Origin: Plenodomus lindquistii
Lineage: Eukaryota > Ascomycota > Dothideomycetes > Pleosporales > Leptosphaeriaceae
NCBI GenBank assembly: GCA_025504975.1
Contig: JANUWI010000001.1
Coordinates: 3,534,001-3,598,000, forward strand
DNA length: 64,000 nt
Direction: 5' to 3'
Part shown: piece by piece, positions 25,422 to 36,122 of the stretch
How positions within the stretch are numbered: position 1 is the stretch's first letter
How the letters are laid out: each line of letters starts with the position of its first letter
Notes under the pieces: generated by a model
Database searches by the model: none
Seen by the model: the letters and a program-made list of their open reading frames with translations, nothing else
Told to the model about the DNA's origin: nothing
Position numbers and translations under genes: made by a program

Positions 25422-27544
25422 TCATCTCTTCCAGAACTGCCAACTTGGTCCTCGCGACACTCCGTCCGTGGCAGTCGTTCCCTCTCCTCGCTTCTCGCTG
25501 CTCCCAACGACTCTGCCCTTGACATTTTGATCAATGGCATCCAGCTTGTAGTTACTCAACAAGAACGACAATGGCAGAATTGGCGCCGAAGCACATAATG
25601 CGCCGATGAGCAGGTACCGCATTGTCTCTTGGTATGCGCGATTGATGGCGGTCCTGACCGGGTTCCCCAGGGGATACAGCGTGTAATCCGCTGACACAAG
25701 AATGGAGCCATAGATAGTGATGGCGTCTGCAGCGTTCTCTGGTGGCAAGTAGAGTGCAAGTTTCTGTGGAATGTAGGTGGACCAGATAGCACCAGAAATT
25801 GCGGAGCCCACAGCGCCACCGACTTCGAGGATAGTCAGCCAGACTGTGGTCACAGCTGCAACGTGTTGATGATCTGTACTAGCTTGTACAGCAAGTTGTA
25901 CTGGGACGTTGAGGAAACCACCGCCAATGCCTATCGCGATCTGAGTTCCAACTAGGGTACCGGTAGAAGCGTCCTCGTTGCGGTACACCAGCATGATGCC
26001 CATGCCCATAACATAGATGGCCGCGCCAAAGCTGACGTAGTACTTGTAGTGCGCAGTGTACTTGATAACAAGTGACACGACAATTGAGGAAACGGTGGAG
26101 CTGAACGTGAAGACGCGTGTGATGTTCCCGGCCGTTGTTATGGATTTGTGTTGGACAATCTGCAGGTATGAGAAGAAGTAGGGGAATACAGAGAGATAAA
26201 AAGCCACTGTGAGGCGTTAGTTGAGTTTGATAATATATTTGTGCGTCGGGGTGGTGGGTTTCGCATGTGGTGTGGAGAGGCCAACGACTCAGGCTTGTAG
26301 CCCTAACAGTCACGTGGGGACACCCAAAACCTGCACGAATGAGTAGAGATGAGCGACTTACTGAAGTAAAAGAACGCAATCAGTGTTCCGGCAATGACTG
26401 TCTTATTCAAAAAGAGGCTTGGTGGGAAGAAGGCCTGCGGTGCCAACTTCTTGCTTCGTTCCCAAAACAGGAAGATTAATAGGCACACGCCTCCAACCAC
26501 CAACATCGCAATCATACTGGGATTATTCCATTCGTCATCGGCGTTCGGAGCAAGCGTGAGGGGAAGCAGAATCAGAGAGATGGCAGCAGCGAACAGCAGA
26601 AGTCCGCCAACGTCGAGATCAATCCAGAGGTACTTCAAGTTCTGGATAACGCCATTTCCATGGAAAGGGCTCGGAACTTCGATACCCATCTGTCGTGCGC
26701 GCCTTTGATTCATGTACAAGCTCGCAGCCAGCGGGATGAAGCATACAGGCAGAACGATCGCCCAGATGCCATAACCCCATCTCCACGTCGTGGCTCTTAG
26801 AATTGCGGCTCCAACTTCTGGACCAGCCCACGTGGTCCAGAGAAATGGTAGATCGAATAAGGTTGAGAAGAGCGCGCGGTTGAGTAGATCCGTGGAGTCA
26901 GCGACAAAAATCTGCTGCAGCACCTGGAGTCCATTGAAGCCAGCAGACCAGAAAATTTGTGCGCTGGCGAATGTTTGTACGTTTTGTGAGGCGGCTTGTT
27001 GGATGTAACCGACGGTATATAGCAATATCGCCAGGCTGAAAGATTCGAGGCGACCGAACACATCTGCAAGTTTTCCAATCGGTGGTTTGATGGTCGCTGT
27101 TGTACACTCAATATGAATAATTTGGGCCGCATGTATGTAACTTACCAGCAACGACACCCTGCACTGTGTAGATGGTCGAAAGCAGCGAATGTGTTTGGAA
27201 TGCGCTAGTGGCTAGGGGGGTCATCAAGCTCGTGACTTGACCTTCCAGCGACGTAACAGTCGCAATGATGAGCAATCTTGGGATTTCATCAGCGTAAGTC
27301 TTAAAATCTAGCGAGAGGAACCTTACGTGACATATGCCACAATGAGCGACGTCTTAGTCCATGCCTTGCTCACAGCCTCAATGCGTCTAACACCCGCCTG
27401 CGCTTCCGAATGCTGACTGTCCGTTTCAAACCCCTCGGGAGACGAAAAGTCACGCCCAGCCTCTGACCCTTTTCCAAACTGCGCGCTGTGCGGTTCTGAA
27501 CTGGCCACGCCTACATCGTCTCGTTGTCGCAATGGATTGCGCAT
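25422..27544 (-). CDS. MFS siderophore-iron-transporter-like protein (SIT/ARN family)
   Basis: Four exons (27544-27327, 27276-27146, 27096-26362, 26206-25422) give about 622 residues, the usual length for the 14-helix SIT family. Intron 3 is longer than the rest (155 bp). The N-terminus is a charged cytosolic tail of about 65 residues. Family markers include the first-helix segment with EGQVTSLMTPLA, KPPIGKLADVFGR, GYIQQAASQNVQTFASAQIF and the DLPFLWTTWAGPEVG segment. Members take up ferric siderophores at the plasma membrane or endosome; some fungal relatives carry other metabolites. No siderophore synthase or reductase gene is visible nearby, so the role in iron uptake comes from family resemblance alone. 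The C-terminal tail ends SRGPSWQFWKR. Confidence 0.88.
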
Positions 27545-28776
27545 GTTGTCGTCTCAAATTGTAACAAAGCAGAACTTGAACCAAACTCAGATCAACGATG
27601 AATCAAGAATTACATGTGGTCGCGAAAATGAGACACGCCACCCAAACGCACGGGTACAGGCGGGAGGCGGGTCAGAGCATTTATCTGATTCCTCTGATGG
27701 CGGGAAAGCGGGAAAGCCCTGCTACCTGCAAACGGTGGATAGCGCTAGGCCGCTTCTGCTCACTCATTTGACCGTATGACAAAGTTCGCCAAGTGGGGTC
27801 ACGGCAGGGCGGTTATCGAAACCTTCTCTGTAGTCAAGTATAAGAAGGAATTTGCCGAGTGACAATACAAACATAATGCTATGAATACCACAGACCCTAT
27901 AAACACGCATTTCTCAACGGCTTCAACGCAGAAGTTCTCAGGGGCGTGGCTGGAAATACAAGATGAGCGCGATTTGTCTGGCATAACACTAATCTTATCT
28001 GATCATCGCGCTGTCCGAAATGCTTGGTTAAAAGTCAGGGCCTTCGGTTTACGTCAGGGGGCTTAGGGCTGAGACTTACAGTAGTGTGAGGCCGCCGTCT
28101 CTTGGAGAACTGTGGAGCTCGGAAAAAGAGCTATACAGTAACAGGTGGACTCCACACGGCTTGCAAGATCACGACCCCCACGCAAGCTGTAATACAGTTT
28201 CTAGAGGCAAGTAGCGGCTAAGGAAGCCAATCGGAACACTTTGCTGAACCATTTTCCCAATTTAATGTACGGTAGGCGCGATAACACAGGTTTTCTAGCG
28301 CGATCAGGCCCCATTCTCTGGGTTCCATAATTCTCCAATAGGACGTTTAGCAACGTCGGAAGCGCCGAGAGGGTTCATTATGCCCGAATCTGCCGAATCG
28401 CGAAAGCCGCGGGCGGCGGTTGAGAATGATCAAAGAAGGAATTCCCCTAGGCGTGGCAATTTCCATGCAGTCTTCCTCTGATAAATAGTCGACCAGGAGA
28501 ATAGAGCTGTGTCCTGTGCGCATGGACGTGAAAACATGATACCCCGCCTGACCTCGGATTGCTTGCTCACTCACGCCACCATCCACAACCTCAACTGCCT
28601 ACACACCCATAACACTATCTATTTTTGGAGGGAAAAGTTCATCGTTCATTCATTCGTTGTAACATTACATCTGCCATACTTACCATAGGTAGGCACCTAT
28701 ACACCATGGCGTACATGTGGTGATCTGCATCACCCAGATCCCACCTGCCTCGCCATTGCGTCTACTTGCGCATTTT
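27545..28776. other. Intergenic region
   Basis: About 1.2 kb upstream of the siderophore-type transporter and downstream of the split sugar transporter. Short open frames at 27537-27779 and 27881-28066 lack domain features. Nothing else was seen. Confidence 0.5.
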
Positions 28777-29313
28777 TCATGCCTCAATGTCCTTCTTTTC
28801 CGTCAATCTGTTATTACTGCCCTCGCCATCTTCACTGCTTCTCCTGGCCCCATTCGCTTCAGCCGCCAACACACCACCGCCCTCTTCTTTCCTCTCTCCA
28901 TTTGCAGCCATCTCCTGCTTGACCGCCAACTCCGGGTTTGCTTCCTCCAGTCTCTTTCTAAGTTCTCCACTCATCTCATCCAAGCTGGGCACAACCCACT
29001 TCGCGCTCTCCCACGGCTTAACGCCCATGAGGTACATGGTGTCAATCTCCTCCAAAGTACGACCTTGCCCTTCAATAACAAAGAAGTACACAATGAGACC
29101 GCCAATAACATTAGTACCTGCGAAGACGTAGCCATAGCGGAAGCCAATGTCGCCGGTTATGAAAGGTGTGAAGAAGGCCAGGAGGAAGTTCCAAAACCAG
29201 TTGCTAAATCTTGGTTAGTAAAGTCCCTCGCGAGCAACCATAATTGAAGGATTTACCTAGCCGTTGAAAGTGCCATAGCCTTAGCGCGGTATCGCGATGG
29301 GTAGAGTTCTCCG

Positions 29314-29318
29314 CAAAT
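29314..29318. repeat. Target-site duplication, left copy (CAAAT)
   Basis: The five bases CAAAT directly precede the left LTR at 29319 and recur directly after the right LTR at 36118-36122. Five base pairs is the normal duplication size for copia integrases. Confidence 0.93.
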
Positions 29319-29500
29319 TGTTGGAACGTATCAAGTGGACAAGTATGGGATGAATTGTGATAATGAATCTATCTACGAGCCTGTAGCCCTTATATAGGCT
29401 AAGGAGAGACAGAGGCTTGCTGCTTGTCTGAGGTTTGTCTAAGTCAGTAGCAAGCCAGCTAGCTACACTTGAGATGGAAGCCGGTGAGTAGAAACCAACA
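29319..29500 (-). repeat. 3' LTR of the copia element
   Basis: The 182-bp repeat is identical by eye to 35936-36117. In element orientation it contains a TATATAAG box (plus-strand about 29389-29396) that could serve as the promoter TATA element in the 5' copy. Confidence 0.96.
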
Positions 29501-29510
29501 GCCCCCCTGC
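29501..29510 (-). other. Polypurine tract of the copia element
   Basis: In element orientation the bases GCAGGGGGGC lie immediately before the 3' LTR, the expected place for the plus-strand primer. A second G6 run lies about 70 bp further inside (29574-29579) and could be an auxiliary tract. Confidence 0.7.
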
Positions 29511-29588
29511 GGCGATATCTCATGTGGAGGTAAGAAATGAGGAGTACACGAACAGAAGGAGAGATTGAGGAGCAGCCCCCCTGGGTTT

Positions 29589-32500
29589 TTACTCCATGCC
29601 CATGCGGCTTCGGTTTAGTTCGAACGGGTATCGGCCAAGTGCCTTGGTCAGGAGATCTGCGACATTATCCTTCGAGGTGATCCAGGTGAGCGCTACATCA
29701 CCTTCCTCAACAGCGTCGCGGATGAAATGGTGGCGACCGTCGATGTGCTTGGTACGCTGGTGGAACTCCGGGTTGTTAGCGATTCGTATGGCAGCCTTGT
29801 TGTCTACTCGGATTGGGACGGTACTGATGTGTTTCAGTCCTGGAATGTTGAGATTGTTGATGAAGCGTTTCAACCACAGGGCTTCTTTTACTGCTTCGGA
29901 TGCAGCAACATATTCTGCTTCAGCTGTGGAAGTCGCCACGGTAGATTGTCTCTTAGAGGACCAGGAAATAGCTCCTCCACCCATGATGAACATCCAGCCC
30001 GTGGTGGATCGACGTGTGTCAAGGCAACCTTCCCAGTCTGCATCAACATAACCAATGAGTTCTGGGCTGTTCGCGTCATATGTGATGCCCATTGTGGGTG
30101 TTCCGCGAAGATATCCGTAGATGCGGTTTATGGCGTCGAGGTGTACCTGGGATGGGTTTGCGTTGTGCCTGCCACAAAGGGACAGTGCATAGGCGAGGTC
30201 TGGGCGCGTCATTGTCGGAAGGTAGTTAAGTGATCCAAATTTCTGTAGATACTCGCGTTTCAGTTCTTCATTAATTGGTCCAGTAGATCGGATTAACTTC
30301 GTGTTTGGGTCGCTTGGAGTGGAAGCGATGGGAACGTTTTCCATGTTGAAACGCGCGAGGATCTTCCTGATGTATGAGGACTGGTTCAGCTGTAACGTGT
30401 CTTGAGTCTGAACAATGTTCATGCCAAGATAGGATCCGTCGGTGTCTTCGTTCGTGAATTCAAGGACTGAAGATATTCGGTTGAGAAAATCGTCGATCGC
30501 GGTGTCAGTGGGACCATAGATGCGGAGATCATCTACCCATACGCAGATGATGATCTTCGTCTCGTCGTTAATGTAGACGCATGAATCGAATGGTGATGCT
30601 CGGAAGCCTATCGCGAGGAGTATCTTCTTGAGTTGTTTGAACCATGCGCGAGGGGCTTGAACTAGACCATAGAGGGCCTTTAGTAGTTTCCAGACATGGC
30701 CTGGTGGCAGCACAATCGGTGGTGGTGGTTTTACATAGACTTCTTCGTCGGGTCCTAGGAGAGCATTGAGAAAAGCTGTGACTATGTCAACTTGTCTGCC
30801 TTTGAGTTTGAAGATGCTCATGAGTGCGAGAAGCGTCCGTACAGAGGCAGCGTTTGCGACGCCTGCCCAGGACTCATCGTAGTCTTGTCCTTGTACTTGG
30901 AGGAAACCACGAACAACGATGCGTGTCTTGAACTTCTTAATAGAGCCGTCAGGGCGTTCTTTTATCTTGCACACGGCTTTGGCTGAGAGGGCCCTCTTGC
31001 CTGATGGAAGGGGAACAACTTTGTAGACTCCTTTATCAGCGATGGATTGGATTTCGTTCCAGAAGCTCGTATGCCATTGTGCTGCTTCTGGTAGTTTCAT
31101 TGCTTCGGCGTAGGATCGTGGGACGCGGATCTGTCTATTGGCTGTAGGGAGTGCAAGTACAGTTTGGGTCGCCATAGTGTGAGATGAGGTTGTTGTTGTA
31201 TCTCCAGGGAATTCTAAGATGTCTTGGTCGAGCTGATTGTGGGATGCGGCGATCATGTTGTCCGAGAGCTCGTTAATGTCTTCATCGAGGGAGTCTGGTT
31301 CGGTGGACAGGTTCAGTGTCTGAAGATCGATGGCAGCCATGGCATGAGATGACGATGGTCCTGCGGCGTCATACATTTCAGCTATGTCGGCGTCTAGATC
31401 GTCCATAGGATCATGTTCCTCTTCTTGTTCCTCGTGAGTAGGTCTGAAGTGAGGTCCGCGTGTATAAGTGCGGGAGATGTCGAAGTTTGGGCGTAGGACC
31501 ATGGTTGGTGCTTCGTCAGGATCATCGGTTGGCTGAGCGTCCCAGGCGTCAATGTATCTGGAGACAAGGGTGAAGTCATCTGTGCGAGTTGTGCACCACT
31601 TCTTGCGAGAGTTGACTTCGTGTTTCCGACAGCGGTAACATGGTTGCTCGTTGGTGATGTTGCAGTTGCGATTTTTGTGAAAGCAGTTCTGGCACTCATC
31701 GTTCGTGATGATCATGTTGGTGATCGGTTTAACATGTGTCCGGGTTACTGTCGCGCCTTTGTCTGATTCAAAACTGCAGTAGCCGATGCGAACGCAACCT
31801 TTGCATATTGGCGGTCCAGTGCACTTTTCAGGATTGGTGAGCTTGGTTTTGCAGTAGACGCAGGGGATACCTGTGTATTTTGGTGTGCATTTCAGACCGA
31901 GTTTCAGACAGAAGTTGCAGGGAGATTTGCCGTTGCATTTCTTCTTAATTGTGTGAGCACACTGGTGGCATTCCTGTGGGTTGCCCTTTGGGACAGTGTG
32001 TAGAGCTTTCATCCTTGCGAGTGAAGTGCCGCATTTGTCAGGGGCGTCTTTGCTGATGCATCGGTCGCAAGGAAATCGTCCGTCGCAAGTTTTACGTTGA
32101 ACAAGGCATTGGAGGCATGTGCGCGCAAGAGTATTGAGTTGTTCTTTGGACATCTGTGGGTGAGGATCATCTGTGTCTGAGGTGCAGTTTGTGTAGGCTC
32201 CTCTAGCTGTCCAGCAGCGCCAGCACATTGCTAGGGCTCTCTTGTGCATTTCTGCCCTCTGTTCGAGAACTAAGTCGCTATCTGGTGGACGACTGAAATA
32301 TACGTTTGGGCCTCTTCGTGCTTTGTTTAGAATGTTTTGAAACTTCTCTGACGGGCGTGCTGCGGTAAGAATATCGAGGGGGTGTTGAATGCTTAGGTCT
32401 GTAACTTGTGATACTGGCTCTTTCCCTTTTCGTGAGGTTGGTTGGGATCGGGAAACAGGTGCTTTTCCTTTCTCTACGATGAGCTTCTTTCCTTTCTTTT

Positions 32501-35500
32501 GCGAGTTGTTTGCGAAATAATGGGACACGACTACTGCATCGTCATCTTCGGCGGTTGGCTCGTCACTTGAGAGAACAACTGGTTCGTTGTCAGAGGCTCC
32601 CGGCCTGGGTAGTACCGTTTCTTCATGAACATCGCTTATTTGATCGGAGTCTGGTTCGGAGGTGTCGTCCTCGTTGTCGCTGGGAACATATTCCGACATG
32701 GAGGAGAGATCATACTCGTCCGTGATACGTGATTCGTGTTGTGGGGGAGGGACGAGGTCGTCGATGTCCTCCTCGTTGGGATCGTAGTCGGAGTCAAAGT
32801 CGGATTCGTGGGCATCGTTGAGCGTGAGGTGTGTGGCCATGCATGCAAAATGATTTGATGTAATGGCTCCTCCAGACTGTATTCCATCTTCGTACTCGGA
32901 GTTGTAGGTGTCCTCGTTTTCTGAGTCGCTTGCGGCTTCAGGTAGGATCTCGGCAAGTTCTGTTGGAGAGATGGAGCGCTCTGGTTGCCGGTCGTTGATG
33001 GTGGGTAGATCTTGTGGATCATCCATGCCGTGATAGTCGTCCACACGGACTGCTGAGCACCGGAATACCTTGCGTTTCTCTGCGTGCCAAACGCGATAGA
33101 TGGTCTCGGATTCCGCAGAACAATAGTATCCTAGCCATCCTCGTGGAGAATGTAGTTTTGTCACAGACTTCAGGCCTCGATGTTCGACTGGCAGTGTGAC
33201 ATACACGCGAGCGGCCCAAATGTGTTCATGTCCAAGATGTGGCTTTACCCCGTGTACTGCCTCGTATGGTGTTTTGTCAGGAAGAGCTTTAGTGGGTGAT
33301 CGATTCTTCTTCCACACTGCGTTACGTGATGCTTCAGTCCAGAGTGATTCCGGTAATGATGCGTTGCGAAGGAATTCTTCCGTGCGTCCTGCAAAAACTT
33401 TGGCTGTGTTGTACGGGGGATGCGTGTCTTGAATCATCGCAGAAGTCTTCTGCCTAATCGTCCTATGGGAGCGTTCGATAGACCCGGCATGGTGGTGTGC
33501 ATGTGGAACGGAGATTTGTACCTCAAAACCTTGTTTGACTCCAGCTGCGCGGATAGGCTGGGTGATGATGTTGTTATCTCCTCGAACGCGTCGAATTTCC
33601 ACATTGTGTGTGGTCTTGATGTGTAGAAGTCTCGCGAGAATGGTAATGTGAATCTTTTCAGCTTGAACGAGGTAGTCTGCCCAGGTGTATCGAGTGGCGT
33701 CATCAATGGTGTAGAGAACATACCTCTCTCCTTCGAGGCCTGGAATGGGATAGGGTCCCCATAGGTCGATTACGAGAAGGTCTCCAAGATTGGTGTACCG
33801 ACGTCGAGCTGGGTCCCGAGGGATTCGATTGAGAGCAGAAGATGTAGCACAGATAGGGCAGATTTCTAGCAGTTTTGCTTGGATTTGACCTCGGGTAATA
33901 CCCAGTCCTTCTCCAAGAGTGGTCAATTTTATCATGTTTGGGAGACTGAGGTGACCAAGGCGTCGATGGGCATGCCAGACTGGGTCTTTCCAGTTAAAGG
34001 CAGCGGCGGCTATGCGCTCAATGGGTGGGTCGGCGTGGGGAGTAGCGGCCGATATGTTGTTCATTGCGGTGTAGTCAACTTGAAAGTGGTACAGCTGACC
34101 GCGGCGAGGTGCAAATGCGATCTCGTGGCCATCTTTGTCAATTATCGTAATGCTGAACTTGGTTCCATGCCATGTGGCGTTGGCGCGATCTGCTAACATT
34201 GGAAGAGAGAGTAGATTGCATCTGCTGTCTGGTGAGTATGCGACATCTGACAATGTGAGGCTAGTAAGATGACCGTCGCTCGTTCGAAGAGAGAGTCTGA
34301 CAGTGCCTCCACCGGTAATGCGCATAGAGAATTTGCCGTCGCATGTCCCGATAGTCATGTCCATCGGACTGAAAGTTGTAAAAAGAGAGGTGTCGTTACA
34401 CAGATGTGTGGAAGCAGCTGAGTCGGCAACCCATGATGTGCTCGTAAGAGTGGATTGATCAGAGTATAACGCATATGTCATTGGTAAAGCACGATCTATC
34501 GAAAACAAATCCCTTCCGTGTAACTCCCCATCCAGTAACCCCTCTTCCTCACCTTGCCCGCATGCCGATTCAATCTGAAGAGACTGGTCAGCAGGGGAGG
34601 TGGGAACATGGGTGGTTAACATACTGAATGGGAGTGTAGCGGAGTGGAGATTGTCTTGAAATGTGGTAAGATCGAAGTCCGTGGCCACAGCAGCGACGTG
34701 GCGTGAATGCTGGTCGTCGACGAGAGCTACCGCGCCGACGTGTGACTTGTTGCCCCCCGGGTTACGATTGTTGCCGGCGTTCTGGTTGTTTCCACCTTGG
34801 GGTTGGGCACCGGCATTCTGGTTGTCGTATGTGGGTGGGTTGGGTTTGGGAGGGTTAGGGCCGTGTTCTTCTACGGCCTTCTTCTTCTTCCGACAGTCCG
34901 CTTCGAGGTGGTTTCGGAAACCACAGAAGTTGCACGTGCGAGTGTCCTTAGGTTTGCCATTATTCGTGCCGTTGTTCTTTCCACCATTTTGACCATTATT
35001 CTTTCCCCCGTTCTTCTTTTCGTCGCGCATCTTGTCTTGGAGTGCCCAGCGTTCTTGATGATCGTCGCTGAACTGGATGAGACGATCGGTGAAACGACGG
35101 TACGCGTCTTTGTCGTATGAATCTGCGTTCTTGGTAAGGGAAATGTGGTCTACGAAGGTGTTGTATCGGGGTGGAAGGGCGGTGCAAATAGTAATGACCA
35201 TTTGACTGAAGGGGTAATCGCCTCCGGCATCCTTGAGGTCATCGCGAAGAGTGTTGACGTGGAGTATGAAGTCGCGAATATGACTGTAGTCGTTGAATCT
35301 GAGACTCTGGAGCTTTATAAGCGATCGTTGAAGAGTTACTGTCTTAGCTGGCTTATTTTCGGCGGCGAGAGTTTCCCATGCAGTGCTAGGGTTTGAGCTG
35401 ACCCCAGCTGTAGCGACGGCGTCCTTCCAGAGGTAGGAATGAACGGCGGCCTGAAGAAGTGCGGAAGCGAGGCGAACGCGCTTCTCTTGGTCGCGCCATT

Positions 35501-35789
35501 CTTCAAGTAGAAGCTTGTACTCCTGAAGATTGAACTCGTGTTGGGCCTTATCGTTGGGATTAATCTGGATGCCGATGGCAGTGGATGAGCGAGTGACGGT
35601 TTCCTTTGGGAAGAGTTTGTCAAGACTGGGTTTGTGGAGGATTGCGGTGTCGCCTGTGATGATGTCCCAGACTCCGTTGAGTCGTGCGATGGGCTCAAAG
35701 GCTTTGACCCATGAAATGTAGTTGTCTGTGCCAGTGAGGCGATCGAAGTCTTTTCCGAAGACGTGATTGAGGTTGGGGAGGGCACTCAT
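29589..35789 (-). CDS. Copia Gag-Pol polyprotein with an extra Cys-rich module array
   Basis: One uninterrupted frame of 2066 residues. In order: Gag with a CX2CX4HX4C zinc knuckle (CNFCGFRNHLEADC, about residue 283); aspartic protease with DSAAS near 455 (DSGAS is more usual); integrase with an N-terminal zinc finger ending CPICATSS and the start of the catalytic core IDLWGPYP; an acidic spacer (about 980-1180); a Cys-rich array (1188-1399); reverse transcriptase with WVDDLRIYG; RNase H with GYVDADWEG, STAEAEY and the terminal HIDGRHH motif. The length exceeds typical copia polyproteins (about 1300-1750 residues), mainly because of the spacer and Cys array. Gag and Pol share one frame with no frameshift signal, as in Drosophila copia. 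The stop lies 88 bp before the 3' LTR. Confidence 0.95.
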   Translation of the reverse strand: MSALPNLNHVFGKDFDRLTGTDNYISWVKAFEPIARLNGVWDIITGDTAILHKPSLDKLFPKETVTRSSTAIGIQINPNDKAQHEFNLQEYKLLLEEWRDQEKRVRLASALLQAAVHSYLWKDAVATAGVSSNPSTAWETLAAENKPAKTVTLQRSLIKLQSLRFNDYSHIRDFILHVNTLRDDLKDAGGDYPFSQMVITICTALPPRYNTFVDHISLTKNADSYDKDAYRRFTDRLIQFSDDHQERWALQDKMRDEKKNGGKNNGQNGGKNNGTNNGKPKDTRTCNFCGFRNHLEADCRKKKKAVEEHGPNPPKPNPPTYDNQNAGAQPQGGNNQNAGNNRNPGGNKSHVGAVALVDDQHSRHVAAVATDFDLTTFQDNLHSATLPFSMLTTHVPTSPADQSLQIESACGQGEEEGLLDGELHGRDLFSIDRALPMTYALYSDQSTLTSTSWVADSAASTHLCNDTSLFTTFSPMDMTIGTCDGKFSMRITGGGTVRLSLRTSDGHLTSLTLSDVAYSPDSRCNLLSLPMLADRANATWHGTKFSITIIDKDGHEIAFAPRRGQLYHFQVDYTAMNNISAATPHADPPIERIAAAAFNWKDPVWHAHRRLGHLSLPNMIKLTTLGEGLGITRGQIQAKLLEICPICATSSALNRIPRDPARRRYTNLGDLLVIDLWGPYPIPGLEGERYVLYTIDDATRYTWADYLVQAEKIHITILARLLHIKTTHNVEIRRVRGDNNIITQPIRAAGVKQGFEVQISVPHAHHHAGSIERSHRTIRQKTSAMIQDTHPPYNTAKVFAGRTEEFLRNASLPESLWTEASRNAVWKKNRSPTKALPDKTPYEAVHGVKPHLGHEHIWAARVYVTLPVEHRGLKSVTKLHSPRGWLGYYCSAESETIYRVWHAEKRKVFRCSAVRVDDYHGMDDPQDLPTINDRQPERSISPTELAEILPEAASDSENEDTYNSEYEDGIQSGGAITSNHFACMATHLTLNDAHESDFDSDYDPNEEDIDDLVPPPQHESRITDEYDLSSMSEYVPSDNEDDTSEPDSDQISDVHEETVLPRPGASDNEPVVLSSDEPTAEDDDAVVVSHYFANNSQKKGKKLIVEKGKAPVSRSQPTSRKGKEPVSQVTDLSIQHPLDILTAARPSEKFQNILNKARRGPNVYFSRPPDSDLVLEQRAEMHKRALAMCWRCWTARGAYTNCTSDTDDPHPQMSKEQLNTLARTCLQCLVQRKTCDGRFPCDRCISKDAPDKCGTSLARMKALHTVPKGNPQECHQCAHTIKKKCNGKSPCNFCLKLGLKCTPKYTGIPCVYCKTKLTNPEKCTGPPICKGCVRIGYCSFESDKGATVTRTHVKPITNMIITNDECQNCFHKNRNCNITNEQPCYRCRKHEVNSRKKWCTTRTDDFTLVSRYIDAWDAQPTDDPDEAPTMVLRPNFDISRTYTRGPHFRPTHEEQEEEHDPMDDLDADIAEMYDAAGPSSSHAMAAIDLQTLNLSTEPDSLDEDINELSDNMIAASHNQLDQDILEFPGDTTTTSSHTMATQTVLALPTANRQIRVPRSYAEAMKLPEAAQWHTSFWNEIQSIADKGVYKVVPLPSGKRALSAKAVCKIKERPDGSIKKFKTRIVVRGFLQVQGQDYDESWAGVANAASVRTLLALMSIFKLKGRQVDIVTAFLNALLGPDEEVYVKPPPPIVLPPGHVWKLLKALYGLVQAPRAWFKQLKKILLAIGFRASPFDSCVYINDETKIIICVWVDDLRIYGPTDTAIDDFLNRISSVLEFTNEDTDGSYLGMNIVQTQDTLQLNQSSYIRKILARFNMENVPIASTPSDPNTKLIRSTGPINEELKREYLQKFGSLNYLPTMTRPDLAYALSLCGRHNANPSQVHLDAINRIYGYLRGTPTMGITYDANSPELIGYVDADWEGCLDTRRSTTGWMFIMGGGAISWSSKRQSTVATSTAEAEYVAASEAVKEALWLKRFINNLNIPGLKHISTVPIRVDNKAAIRIANNPEFHQRTKHIDGRHHFIRDAVEEGDVALTWITSKDNVADLLTKALGRYPFELNRSRMGME

Positions 35790-35923
35790 GGCGGATGAGT
35801 GTACAGTGGGGTGCGGCTTGACTAGCGCGGTATTGCCAAGACGCTTGTTTTTGTGTTCGAGAGACTTCGTGAAGTCGTACCTAAATTGATCAAGTAGCTG
35901 AGTAGCGTAGCTAAGGAAGCTGA

Positions 35924-35935
35924 GGGCTCATAACC
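35924..35935 (-). other. Primer-binding site complementary to the initiator tRNA-Met anticodon arm
   Basis: In element orientation the bases after the 5' LTR read GGTTATGAGCCC. Their complement, GGGCTCATAACC, has the form of a tRNA anticodon stem-loop with anticodon CAT. This suggests priming by a cleaved half of initiator tRNA-Met, as known for Drosophila copia, rather than by the tRNA 3' end. Confidence 0.75.
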
Positions 35936-36117
35936 TGTTGGAACGTATCAAGTGGACAAGTATGGGATGAATTGTGATAATGAATCTATCTACGAGCCTG
36001 TAGCCCTTATATAGGCTAAGGAGAGACAGAGGCTTGCTGCTTGTCTGAGGTTTGTCTAAGTCAGTAGCAAGCCAGCTAGCTACACTTGAGATGGAAGCCG
36101 GTGAGTAGAAACCAACA
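35936..36117 (-). repeat. 5' LTR of the copia element
   Basis: The 182-bp repeat matches 29319-29500 without a difference that I can see. It would act as promoter for the element's RNA. Confidence 0.96.
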
Positions 36118-36122
36118 CAAAT
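36118..36122. repeat. Target-site duplication, right copy (CAAAT)
   Basis: This matches 29314-29318 exactly and joins the interrupted sugar transporter frame when one copy is counted. Confidence 0.93.

Larger units (their letters stand above)
29319..36117 (-). mobile_element. Complete Ty1/copia LTR retrotransposon, 6799 bp
   Basis: Two 182-bp direct repeats that look identical base for base flank a single long open frame of 2066 codons. The LTRs start TGTTGG and end CCAACA in element orientation, a 6-bp inverted terminal match. A 5-bp duplication (CAAAT) flanks the whole element. The primer-binding site (35924-35935) adjoins the 5' LTR and a G-rich polypurine tract adjoins the 3' LTR. Integrase precedes reverse transcriptase, which defines the copia (Pseudoviridae) order. 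Identical LTRs, an intact frame and a perfect target duplication mean the insertion is young and the copy may be autonomous. It lies in the coding sequence of, and in the same orientation as, a sugar transporter gene. No excess of stop codons or CA-to-TA change is apparent, so it shows no sign of repeat-induced point mutation. Confidence 0.97.

Noticed and set aside
29574..29579. Second G6 run as the true polypurine tract
   Set aside because: It lies about 70 bp inside the element; the run directly adjoining the 3' LTR fits the usual position better, so this one was noted only as a possible auxiliary tract.
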